28,114 nucleotides of DNA, from positions 1 to 28,114 of the IMG/VR virus record IMGVR_UViG_3300034071_000726, one strand, 5' to 3'. This DNA is from a virus. Each line of letters begins with the position of its first letter. Positions within the stretch are counted from its first letter, which is position 1. Under the pieces are notes generated by a model that saw only the letters and a list, made by a program, of their open reading frames with translations, did not search any database and was not told the DNA's origin. Position numbers and translations under genes: made by a program. Below are positions 1 to 6,026 of the stretch, piece by piece.

Positions 1-492
1 GGAAGCGGAACCGAAGAAGATCTTTCTAATGTTATTGCAAATCTTACAAGCAAAGATAATAAATTAGTTGTATTATCTCCAGAACAAATATCTGCAGTTA
101 GTCAAACGCTGCAGGCTTTAACTCAAGAGGCAAAGGTTGAAGTTGCAGAAACCCTAGGAATTAAGGCTTCAGATGTTGCTCAAGTTGCAGAGGCTATGCA
201 AAGCAACCCAGAGCTCGCCCAGGCATTTGTTGAGTTTGAGTCTAGAGCAGAGTCCGCAGGAGATGCAAGCATGCCTTATACTTTAGCAGATGCAACAACA
301 GAGGTGCAAACCGAAGCATTTTTGGCGGATCCAATAGGAGCATTTACAGATATAGATTTTGGTAAGGTATTAAGTCCCTCAGAATGGGGTAAAGATATGA
401 CAGATGACCAAAGAGAAAAAGCGCAGGAAGTTGTAATACCAGTAATTATCGCATCAAATATTATTGCAGCTGCAATGACTAGGAGGATATAA
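1..492 (+). CDS. 3' end of an unknown, possibly structural protein (partial)
   Basis: The reading frame is open from the first base, so this is the C-terminal 163 residues of a longer protein whose start lies outside the window. The visible part is acidic and mostly helical, with a short hydrophobic stretch just before the end (VVIPVIIASNIIAAAM) and a final TRRI. I recognise no domain. Its place directly upstream of the lysis genes is where tail or other virion genes often end, so a virion role is possible but only inferred. An AGGAGG ribosome site (481-486) inside its last codons serves the next gene. Confidence 0.75.
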   Translation, partial: GSGTEEDLSNVIANLTSKDNKLVVLSPEQISAVSQTLQALTQEAKVEVAETLGIKASDVAQVAEAMQSNPELAQAFVEFESRAESAGDASMPYTLADATTEVQTEAFLADPIGAFTDIDFGKVLSPSEWGKDMTDDQREKAQEVVIPVIIASNIIAAAMTRRI

Positions 493-686
493 TGAAAATA
501 ATCAAGGCCCTATTTAAATATATATGGGAAGTAATCAAGGAAAGCATAGCCCAGATATTCACCCTATTGGGATTTTTTATTGCTTGGCTAACCCTTACTG
601 GCTCCGCCCAGCAGGTAGTTGGAGTTGCTACAGTTATTGCTACAGCAATATGGCTTCTAACTATACCACTACGAAAAGAGGACTAA
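492..686 (+). CDS. small holin-like membrane protein
   Basis: A 64-residue protein with an amphipathic basic N-terminus (MKIIKALFKYIWEVIKES), two hydrophobic segments (about residues 20-37 and 42-58) and a charged tail (RKED), the usual layout of a small two-span holin. Its start overlaps the stop of the gene before it (TAATG) and has a strong AGGAGG site. It lies in one block with a lipoprotein, a second two-span membrane protein and a CHAP endolysin, which supports a role in lysis. Holins are too diverse to name from sequence alone. Confidence 0.6.
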   Translation: MKIIKALFKYIWEVIKESIAQIFTLLGFFIAWLTLTGSAQQVVGVATVIATAIWLLTIPLRKED

Positions 687-688
687 TA

Positions 689-919
689 GTGTATAATTAT
701 CCTATGAAGAAAATAAGTGCTATTGCTTTAGCATGCTTGCTAATGCTATCATTAACTGGGTGCGACTCTTTAAACAGATACCGCTATCCATGCCAAGATC
801 CTAAAAATTGGGAAACAGCAGAATGCACTCCTCCAGAATGTGAAGCTTCACAGACTTGTACAAAAGATGTAATAAAAATTACACCTACAACACCAGAACA
901 GGAAATAACAAATGGCTAA
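689..919 (+). CDS. Cys-rich lipoprotein in the lysis block
   Basis: I choose the GTG at 689 because AGAGGA lies 6 nt before it; an in-frame ATG at 704 is the alternative, with a site 21 nt away. The protein (76 residues from GTG) has a signal peptide beginning MKKISAIALACLLMLSLTGC, whose LTGC is a classical lipobox, so it should be lipidated and face outward. The mature part is short and Cys-rich (PCQDP, AECTPPEC, QTC) and ends in a Thr/Pro-rich tail. Its position between two membrane genes suggests a role in lysis or in altering the host envelope, but a spanin is not expected in a host without an outer membrane. Confidence 0.7.
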   Translation: MYNYPMKKISAIALACLLMLSLTGCDSLNRYRYPCQDPKNWETAECTPPECEASQTCTKDVIKITPTTPEQEITNG

Positions 920-1322
920 ACAGAAACTAACGCCCGCAGATCTAGACGCTAGATTGAAATTTATTCTAGGAATAACTCTTGGAAGCATTCTTTTTATGAC
1001 AGCGCTTGGAATTATCTATGGTCTGTTGTTTGTAACACAACCTATTGGAGCCCAGTCAGAAAATGACAAGATGTTCTTCAATGTTCTAGGTAGCATTGCA
1101 ACATTTATTACAGGAACACTTGCAGGAATTTTGATTGGTAACTCAGGTGCTAAGGATATTATGGCAGCGCAGATAGCAAACAAAGAAGTAGATGCAAAAA
1201 ATACACAGGCTGATAAAAAGCTTGAAGCAGAAATTGATGCAACGGCAGCTCGCTTAGCAGCAAAGCCAGATGGACAAATGCCAGAAGAGCAGCCAGTTGA
1301 TACAGATTGGGACAAAGACTAA
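912..1322 (+). CDS. two-span membrane protein, candidate holin
   Basis: 136 residues with two membrane spans (about 17-41 and 57-76), then a charged, Ala/Lys/Glu-rich coiled tail (about 85-136) likely to be cytoplasmic. The start overlaps the lipoprotein gene by 8 nt, and its stop overlaps the endolysin start (TAATG), so translation is probably coupled. Phages often carry two small membrane proteins beside the endolysin, as a holin and an antiholin or a pair of holins; which is which cannot be read from the sequence. Confidence 0.65.
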   Translation: MAKQKLTPADLDARLKFILGITLGSILFMTALGIIYGLLFVTQPIGAQSENDKMFFNVLGSIATFITGTLAGILIGNSGAKDIMAAQIANKEVDAKNTQADKKLEAEIDATAARLAAKPDGQMPEEQPVDTDWDKD

Positions 1323-1951
1323 TGGCAGAACAGGGAACAGCAGAACGTTTAATAGAAGTTGCTACAGCAGAGATCGGAACCATTGAGGGTCCAAAAGATA
1401 ATGAAACTAAATACGGTGCTTATACAAAAGCTAATTTTCAACCATGGTGCGGAAGTTTTGTAAACTGGTGTGGTAATGAAGCTGGAGTAAAGATTCCTAA
1501 CACAGTATACACTCCAGGAGGAGCTGCAGCATTTAAGAAAGCTGGATCATGGATAGATGTGGATATTGCAGATCCAGAACCAGGTGATATCGCCTATTTT
1601 GATTTCCCTTCAGACGGTGTCGATAGAATTTCTCACGTAGGAATTGTTGTAAAAGATAATGAAGACGGAACAGTATGGTGTATAGAGGGTAATACTTCTT
1701 CAAACAAAAAGGGAAGCCAAAGAAATGGCGGAGAAGTTTGTAAACAACTTCGTGCATATAAGAAAAATAAGGCTGGAGTAATGATTTCTATTGTTGGGTT
1801 TGGTAGACCAAAGTTTGGCGGGGCAAAAAAAACTGAATCAAAGCCCTCATCAAAGCCATCTACATCACAAAAGATCCCAGCAAAGGTGGGCCCTGAAGTA
1901 AAAGCAGCAATTGATTTATTAACTAAAAATGGGTATACTGTCTCTAAGTAA
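1322..1951 (+). CDS. CHAP-domain endolysin
   Basis: 209 residues. The N-terminal 165 form a CHAP (NlpC/P60-like cysteine peptidase/amidase) domain that cuts peptide bonds in peptidoglycan. Visible signature: the nucleophile Cys43 in PWCGSFVNWC, His105 in ISHVGIVV, and Glu122-Gly-Asn124 as the third element. A Lys/Ser/Pro-rich linker (168-190) leads to a short C-terminal piece (PEVKAAIDLLTKNGYTVSK) that could be the start of a small binding module. I start at the ATG overlapping the previous stop, not at an ATG 15 nt upstream. There is no signal peptide, so export would need the holin. Confidence 0.9.
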   Translation: MAEQGTAERLIEVATAEIGTIEGPKDNETKYGAYTKANFQPWCGSFVNWCGNEAGVKIPNTVYTPGGAAAFKKAGSWIDVDIADPEPGDIAYFDFPSDGVDRISHVGIVVKDNEDGTVWCIEGNTSSNKKGSQRNGGEVCKQLRAYKKNKAGVMISIVGFGRPKFGGAKKTESKPSSKPSTSQKIPAKVGPEVKAAIDLLTKNGYTVSK

Positions 1952-2107
1952 ATGAATAAGTACTTAATAAAGCTAGTAATTGCAGCAGAAGTAGAAGCTT
2001 TTGATGAAAATGATGCAAGAGATTACATATCGGATATATTTGGTATAGACGATGAAGTAAGAAAAGTTAATATAGAAAGCGTTAAACTAATCAAGGAGAA
2101 AAAATGA
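1952..2107 (+). CDS. small protein of unknown function (51 aa)
   Basis: Begins right after the endolysin stop and ends in an ATGA overlap with the peroxidase-like gene, so it sits inside the same transcript. The sequence MNKYLIKLVIAAEVEAFDENDARDY... looks like a small alpha/beta fold with an acidic middle. No family recognised. Confidence 0.7.
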   Translation: MNKYLIKLVIAAEVEAFDENDARDYISDIFGIDDEVRKVNIESVKLIKEKK

Positions 2108-3021
2108 GCGTAATTGTTGAAGAAAAAGAAGTAACTCTAACTGCAGAACAGGTATTGGAAGAACTTAGAGCAAAAGCAGAAAGACGTGCTATGACTTGGC
2201 CAATTTGGGAAACAGGACTAGAATCAGCAGAAGGAGAAAAGGACTTTCTTAAGAAGTATGAGGGCAAGGTCTTGTTTTTTACTAATACAACAATTGGCTG
2301 TGGAAATGCAAACCAGCTAGAGGTTTTGCAATGGCTACAAGATGAATTTCAGGATCAAGGGTTTTCTGTAATTGGAGTGCCAACAAATGATTACTGTGGA
2401 GCTGGAATTACAAAATCAAATCACAAGCCAGAAAGATTTGCTAAGGGAATTACATGCGGATTAGACTCAAAGGAGTATAGCCAAGAAATTTATGGTACTA
2501 CATTTGAGTACTCAGAAATGACACATTCTAACCCAAACGATTTAGTTTCTGGAACTGTAGGCTCAGCTCCAGGACACAATGGAGTCGGCGAGCCTTATGG
2601 CGAGCCTCATATTTTTTGGAAAACAATTGCTGGAAGTTCTGAGCGCCTTACAGATTATGACAGATCAAATGGGGTCTCACAGTTTTTAGACGATTACTAC
2701 TCATGGTGGCTAAATCTTGGATTTCATGGAGGACTTAAAATGTCAGGTAATTACGAAAAGTATTTATTTGATAGAGACGGATATTTTTTAAAGAATTTCA
2801 ACTGCCAAGTTCTTACGTATGACCATGAAAAAATGGTTAAGGATCAAGCGGCATCAGTTGGAGCTCCTTTGTCAATGGCTCATGGCCGATCTACTAAGAT
2901 ATTCCAGGAAGAATATGAAGTCGTTAAGGCTGCAATTCAATCTGCTTTAGACGGAGAGCTTTCTTTGCTAAATCCAAAGCACCCGAACTGCATAGTATCT
3001 CCACAATATCAAAAAAAATAA
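2104..3021 (+). CDS. glutathione-peroxidase-like thiol peroxidase with large insert
   Basis: 305 residues, about twice the usual length of the family. The core after residue 54 follows the glutathione-peroxidase pattern: VLFFTNTTIGCGNANQ with Cys66 where the peroxidatic Cys/Sec sits, FSVIGVPTNDY (89-97) like the family's GFPCNQF motif, and NYEKYLFDRDGYFLKNF (216-232) like the late strand carrying WNF.KFLIDRDG. The classical Trp of the tetrad is not present there (Gly-Asn-Tyr), so activity may be altered. A helical N-terminus of about 50 residues and a long loop region (about 135-210) are extra. The start overlaps the previous gene (ATGA) with AAGGAG before it. It might protect the infected cell from oxidants. 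Confidence 0.65.
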   Translation: MSVIVEEKEVTLTAEQVLEELRAKAERRAMTWPIWETGLESAEGEKDFLKKYEGKVLFFTNTTIGCGNANQLEVLQWLQDEFQDQGFSVIGVPTNDYCGAGITKSNHKPERFAKGITCGLDSKEYSQEIYGTTFEYSEMTHSNPNDLVSGTVGSAPGHNGVGEPYGEPHIFWKTIAGSSERLTDYDRSNGVSQFLDDYYSWWLNLGFHGGLKMSGNYEKYLFDRDGYFLKNFNCQVLTYDHEKMVKDQAASVGAPLSMAHGRSTKIFQEEYEVVKAAIQSALDGELSLLNPKHPNCIVSPQYQKK

Positions 3022-3059
3022 TTGTCACAATATAATGATATAAATAATGTAAAAAGGTG

Positions 3060-3089
3060 TTGACAACATCTGTTGTATACCTGTATAAT
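3060..3089 (+). promoter_or_regulatory. sigma70-type promoter before the whiB operon
   Basis: TTGACA at 3060-3065 and TATAAT at 3084-3089 with an 18-bp spacer. It would drive the run of genes from 3123 to about 4661. The spacer also holds a small palindrome, ACAACA-TC-TGTTGT (3063-3076). Confidence 0.75.
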
Positions 3090-3103
3090 AATATACAGGT
3101 ATA
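3076..3103. promoter_or_regulatory. 12-bp perfect inverted repeat over the -10 box, candidate operator
   Basis: TATACCTGTATA (3076-3087), four bases, then TATACAGGTATA (3092-3103), a perfect 12-bp inverted repeat. It covers the -10 box and the probable start of transcription, the classic position for a repressor site. As RNA it would form only a weak AT-rich hairpin without a T run, so an operator is more likely than a terminator. Confidence 0.6.
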
Positions 3104-3122
3104 AAAAAGACAAATTGGACAA

Positions 3123-3356
3123 ATGCTACACTTATATGAAAACGGAGTAGAAATTCTAAGGAATAAAGTTCCTAAGAATAAATTTGATTTATACTGGAAC
3201 AATTATAGTTTAGTTGTATGGGAAAAAAATAATAGCGGATATTTTGATACCAAAGGCATCTATAGAAATAATTCCTGGGGGATCGCAAACGAATTCTCAG
3301 TTAATTCAAAAGGGACATGGACTCTTCCGCTAAAATATGTCAAATATTTTAAATAA
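3123..3356 (+). CDS. small protein of unknown function (77 aa)
   Basis: First gene after the promoter with the palindromic operator. It is rich in aromatic residues and Asn (DLYWNNYSLVVWEKNNSGYFD), suggesting a small beta-strand protein. The end overlaps whiB by 20 nt. No strong ribosome site is seen before the ATG. No family recognised. Confidence 0.6.
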   Translation: MLHLYENGVEILRNKVPKNKFDLYWNNYSLVVWEKNNSGYFDTKGIYRNNSWGIANEFSVNSKGTWTLPLKYVKYFK

Positions 3357-3648
3357 ATTAGATTCAGACGAACAGTCAGTAAGATGGTGGCATTTAGCTG
3401 CATGCAGCGGAATGAACACTAATTTATTTTTTGACCAATACGAGTCTGATGTAAATATGGCTAAAGCAGTAGATCAATGCTGTCTTTCTTGCCCAGTAAT
3501 GTCAATCTGTTATGAATCTGGAGTTAAAAATAATGAGTATGGTGTTTGGGGCGGAGTCTTTTTGTCATCTGGATTGGTTGATAAAATGAAAAATGCTCAT
3601 AAAACAAAAGATGTATGGAAGCAATTAAAGGCAAAACAAAATGTCTAA
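3337..3648 (+). CDS. whiB-like: WhiB-family iron-sulphur transcription regulator
   Basis: 103 residues with the full WhiB signature: Cys23, then Cys49-X2-Cys52-X5-Cys58, the four ligands of a 4Fe-4S cluster, followed by the GVWGG turn (69-73) and a basic C-terminal part (KMKNAHKTKDVWKQLKAK). WhiB proteins act through the primary sigma factor in Actinobacteria and are carried by many of their phages, for example TM4 WhiB, which represses host whiB2 and promotes exclusion. A redox- or NO-sensitive switch in infection is plausible. It overlaps both neighbours, and its promoter carries a strong palindrome, so it may be self-regulated (inference). Confidence 0.93.
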   Translation: MSNILNKLDSDEQSVRWWHLAACSGMNTNLFFDQYESDVNMAKAVDQCCLSCPVMSICYESGVKNNEYGVWGGVFLSSGLVDKMKNAHKTKDVWKQLKAKQNV

Positions 3649-3946
3649 TGTTTACGATAATCATCACTTTAAACACGGAATGAATCAGTGGACTGGTGAA
3701 CCCAATAAGCCAGTTTTTTATAATGAGGAAATGAAAAAAAAGCTAAGAGAGCTAAATAAACCAATGTTTCTTTTAATGGATGTTGTAAAGTATCCAGAGT
3801 TTTTAGCGCTTAGATTGTATGAAGATAATTTTATTCAGTTTGATGGTATAGAAAAAGAAAAAGTAATAGACTATGTTTCAAAAGCAAAAAAACTTCTCGA
3901 ATCTTACGGTGTTCGAGTAGAACTAGAAGGAAGACCTATAGCATGA
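3641..3946 (+). CDS. protein of unknown function (101 aa)
   Basis: Starts 8 nt inside whiB and ends in an ATGA overlap with the next gene. The protein is soluble with mixed charge; the C-terminal part (DGIEKEKVIDYVSKAKKLLESYGVRVELEGRPIA) looks like a helix plus strand. I do not recognise it. Confidence 0.7.
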   Translation: MSNVYDNHHFKHGMNQWTGEPNKPVFYNEEMKKKLRELNKPMFLLMDVVKYPEFLALRLYEDNFIQFDGIEKEKVIDYVSKAKKLLESYGVRVELEGRPIA

Positions 3947-4425
3947 GTGAATTAGAAGCAGAAGCATTAAGACCAGAGCATTTCTCTATTGTTGACAGCT
4001 TTTTAAAAGAAAATGAAAACTTAAGAGAGGTTCATTATATGTTAACTATTGCAAGAGATGGAGAGAGTCCAGAAAGATCAATTTATCATTATAGTAGTCC
4101 GCTAGATGTGGCTGAAGCCTATAGCAGATATACTGATTGGGGATTTGCAAAGGAATACCTAACAGTTACGATATACGGCCCAGGGGGAAAGCTGGCGCAA
4201 AAAGTTCTTCGTAGACCATCTGGAGGCACACAAGGCGACTGCACTTTTGTAAGAGAAGATTACGTAAGAGCAGAAAAAATAATATTAAAGTATAAAAAAG
4301 ACATGCCAGAAGATAGATACACTGCTTTAGTAAAAGATTTTGCTAAACTTTTTTCAAGAGACAACGTTAGATTTAACGTAAGTCGTTTTTTTAAAGAAAC
4401 TGAATGTGAAGAGGTTTTTGAATGA
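3943..4425 (+). CDS. two-domain phage protein, fused form of two minus-strand genes in this window
   Basis: 160 residues in two parts. Residues about 30-90 contain YTDWGFAKEYLTVTIYGPGG, matching FTDWGFANEYSTVNLYTPSG of the minus-strand gene at 24522-24728. Residues about 103-152 (FVREDYVRAEKIILKYK...FAKLFSRDNVRFNVSRF) match the minus-strand gene at 24334-24525 (TRKDYVATAEILKYA...FAEMFAKDNERFDVTRF). The order is the same, so one locus has them fused and the other split. The second domain resembles a small protein common in actinophages. Function unknown; it is translationally coupled on both sides. Confidence 0.8.
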   Translation: MSELEAEALRPEHFSIVDSFLKENENLREVHYMLTIARDGESPERSIYHYSSPLDVAEAYSRYTDWGFAKEYLTVTIYGPGGKLAQKVLRRPSGGTQGDCTFVREDYVRAEKIILKYKKDMPEDRYTALVKDFAKLFSRDNVRFNVSRFFKETECEEVFE

Positions 4426-4661
4426 GTGAAAAGATATTTTGTTATTCATGTAACAAAACAAAGAACAAGTTAAATTTGAAAAAATCCTCATTGCTTACAA
4501 TTAATTTGTTTTTATGCCAGACATGTATAGATAATAAATTTGAGCCAAGGTGGGTGGTTCTTATTGCTGGAAGGCAAAACGGTCACGAAACAGTTAAAGA
4601 TTTTATACAAAAAAAGAGATATATTGGCGTAGAGATTACAGCATCGGAGCTATTAGTTTAA
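4422..4661 (+). CDS. small zinc-ribbon-like protein (79 aa)
   Basis: Two CXXC knuckles, CYSC (7-10) and CQTC (about 32-35), suggest a bound zinc ion. The second half (PRWVVLIAGRQNGHETVKDFIQKKRYIG) looks like a conserved small phage domain. The start overlaps the preceding stop (ATGA). Function unknown. Confidence 0.7.
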   Translation: MSEKIFCYSCNKTKNKLNLKKSSLLTINLFLCQTCIDNKFEPRWVVLIAGRQNGHETVKDFIQKKRYIGVEITASELLV

Positions 4662-4686
4662 ACTAATTATAAGGTATAATTAGTTT
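4660..4686. promoter_or_regulatory. 12-bp inverted repeat containing a -10 box
   Basis: AAACTAATTATA (4660-4671), AGG, then TATAATTAGTTT (4675-4686): a perfect 12-bp inverted repeat with a 3-nt centre. The right arm holds TATAAT (4675-4680), nine nt before the ATG at 4690, giving a probable near-leaderless start. The repeat overlaps the stop of the previous gene. It may be an operator, a weak terminator for the upstream operon, or both. Confidence 0.55.
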
Positions 4687-4689
4687 ATA

Positions 4690-5004
4690 ATGGAAATAAC
4701 TTATATAACGTTTGTAGTATCAATATTAGCTGCAACGCTTAGCGGATTTGCTACTGCGTTAGTTAATGGATTTAGGGATGCTAAAAAAGAAAGAAATAGG
4801 CGGGAAGAGCGTGAAAAAGACCACCTTAAATTAGATATAAAAGATCTAAAGATAGAGCTTTATCAGCTTGAAAAAGAATTAAATGAGTGGAAAGGCAAGT
4901 ATTATAAAGCCATTCAGGACTTAATTGAAATGAAATCTGAGCTGGAAAGCGTATTGTCACAATTAAATCATATTGAATATCATGAAATGATGGACACAGA
5001 ATAA
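4690..5004 (+). CDS. membrane-anchored coiled-coil protein (104 aa)
   Basis: One N-terminal membrane span (about residues 5-27), a basic stretch (RDAKKERNRREEREK) on the cytoplasmic side by the positive-inside rule, then a coiled coil of about 50 residues with heptad Leu/Ile (LKLDIKDLKIELYQLEKEL). The layout resembles spanin-like or membrane-tethered adaptor proteins, but no family is recognised. Its -10 box lies within an inverted repeat just before the ATG. Confidence 0.7.
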   Translation: MEITYITFVVSILAATLSGFATALVNGFRDAKKERNRREEREKDHLKLDIKDLKIELYQLEKELNEWKGKYYKAIQDLIEMKSELESVLSQLNHIEYHEMMDTE

Positions 5005-5019
5005 TTAAAATAGTACAAT
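4991..5019 (+). promoter_or_regulatory. promoter for the Ntn-hydrolase gene, leaderless
   Basis: TGGACA (4991-4996), 17 bp, TACAAT (5014-5019); the ATG follows six bases later at 5026, so transcription should begin at or next to the start codon. Confidence 0.6.
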
Positions 5020-5025
5020 AAAGGT

Positions 5026-5583
5026 ATGACTTGTATTGTTGCAATTGCCCAAGGTGGTGTCGTCTATATGGCATCAGATCATGCTGCCTCTGATGATAAA
5101 ACTGGATGGATCCTTTCAAGAAAAGAACCAAAGTGTTTCAAGGTTGGCCAATATGGAATTGCATTCACAGATTCCTTTCGTATGGGGCAAATCCTTCAAT
5201 ACATGTGGACCCCACCAAAGTATACTCCAACAAAAACCAATTCTGGTTTAGATAAGTTTATGAGAACAAAGTTTGTTGATTCAGTTAAGGCTGCATTTAA
5301 AGAGCATGGATACGGAAGCATTGGATCCTCTTCAGAAGAGGATACGGGTGGAATTTTTATAGTTGGCCTTGAAGGTAGAATCTTTACTATAGATGAAGAC
5401 TTCCATGTTGGCGAAAATGTTGTAAACTATATGGCAGAAGGTAGCGGTGGAATGATTGCGCTAGGTGCACTTCATGCCACAAAGAATCAAAAAAACCCTA
5501 GGCTAAGACTTAAAGCAGCACTAGAAGCAGCAACAGAGTTTAATATGAGCGTAGCTGCCCCCTATACATACATTCAAGTTTAG
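5026..5583 (+). CDS. proteasome-beta/HslV-like Ntn-hydrolase
   Basis: 185 residues. After loss of Met1 the N-terminal residue is Thr2 (MTCIVAIAQGGVVYMASDHAA), as in proteasome beta subunits and HslV, where this Thr is the nucleophile. Asp18 fits the conserved Asp, a Lys at 33 or 36 fits the catalytic Lys, and GSGGMIALGAL resembles the family's GSGG.YA.GA motif. There is no propeptide. No ATPase partner (HslU- or ARC-like) is encoded in the window, so it may act alone, join host parts, or serve in head maturation; these are inferences. It has its own leaderless promoter. Confidence 0.8.
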   Translation: MTCIVAIAQGGVVYMASDHAASDDKTGWILSRKEPKCFKVGQYGIAFTDSFRMGQILQYMWTPPKYTPTKTNSGLDKFMRTKFVDSVKAAFKEHGYGSIGSSSEEDTGGIFIVGLEGRIFTIDEDFHVGENVVNYMAEGSGGMIALGALHATKNQKNPRLRLKAALEAATEFNMSVAAPYTYIQV

Positions 5584-5597
5584 TGTATAATTAGTTG

Positions 5598-5807
5598 ATG
5601 GATATAAACGACTTAAGACCAGATTACTCTCAGTCCATGGACATAAGAGGTGTGCCAACACACACATGCCCCTGTGGTTGTGAGATTTGGAATCTTAAAG
5701 TAATTTTTGATAGTTGCGAAATTGCAACTTACTTTTTAGATATGGAGTGTGCTAATTGTGGCACACTGGCAACTGCACCAACGCCACTTGATAGAGATGA
5801 AGAATAA
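5598..5807 (+). CDS. Cys4 zinc-binding phage protein (69 aa)
   Basis: The Cys pattern CPCGC (about 23-27) and CANC (about 53-56), separated by a strand-rich stretch (IWNLKVIFDSCEIATYFLDME), suggests a zinc ribbon, ending in the conserved-looking TAPTPLDRDEE. I place the start at the ATG six bases after TATAAT (5586-5591), not the in-frame TTG at 5595. Similar short proteins are frequent in environmental actinophages (from memory). Function unknown. Confidence 0.7.
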   Translation: MDINDLRPDYSQSMDIRGVPTHTCPCGCEIWNLKVIFDSCEIATYFLDMECANCGTLATAPTPLDRDEE

Positions 5808-5983
5808 TGAGAGCACAAAGAAGAATTGATTTGCTAGAACTTGAGCTATTTAAACTTAGAATTGAATTAGACATAATGCATGAAATTATGAGCAACATTG
5901 TAAATACTCAGGTACAGGCGGCGGAAGCCAAGAATATGGATTCTGGCAAATGGTATCCACGCACAAGACCCCCGCAGAACTAA
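5807..5983 (+). CDS. small helical protein (58 aa)
   Basis: Starts in a TAATG overlap with the zinc-binding gene. The first 40 residues form a probable coiled coil (IDLLELELFKLRIELDIMHE); the tail is polar with WYPRTRPPQN. No family recognised. Confidence 0.65.
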   Translation: MRAQRRIDLLELELFKLRIELDIMHEIMSNIVNTQVQAAEAKNMDSGKWYPRTRPPQN

Positions 5984-5990
5984 CAACCTA

Positions 5991-6019
5991 TTGACAATAC
6001 TTGGTCGATTTAGTAGAAT
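5991..6019 (+). promoter_or_regulatory. leaderless promoter of the subtilisin-like gene
   Basis: A consensus TTGACA (5991-5996), a 17-bp spacer and TAGAAT (6014-6019); the ATG is at 6027, seven bases after the -10 box. The -35 box begins 7 nt after the previous stop. Confidence 0.8.
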
Positions 6020-6026
6020 TAGGTTT

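Noticed and set aside
524-703. Upstream extension of the lipoprotein gene to an ATG at 524
   Set aside because: It would place 55-60 residues before the signal peptide and overlaps the holin-like gene out of frame; the GTG at 689 has a good ribosome site.
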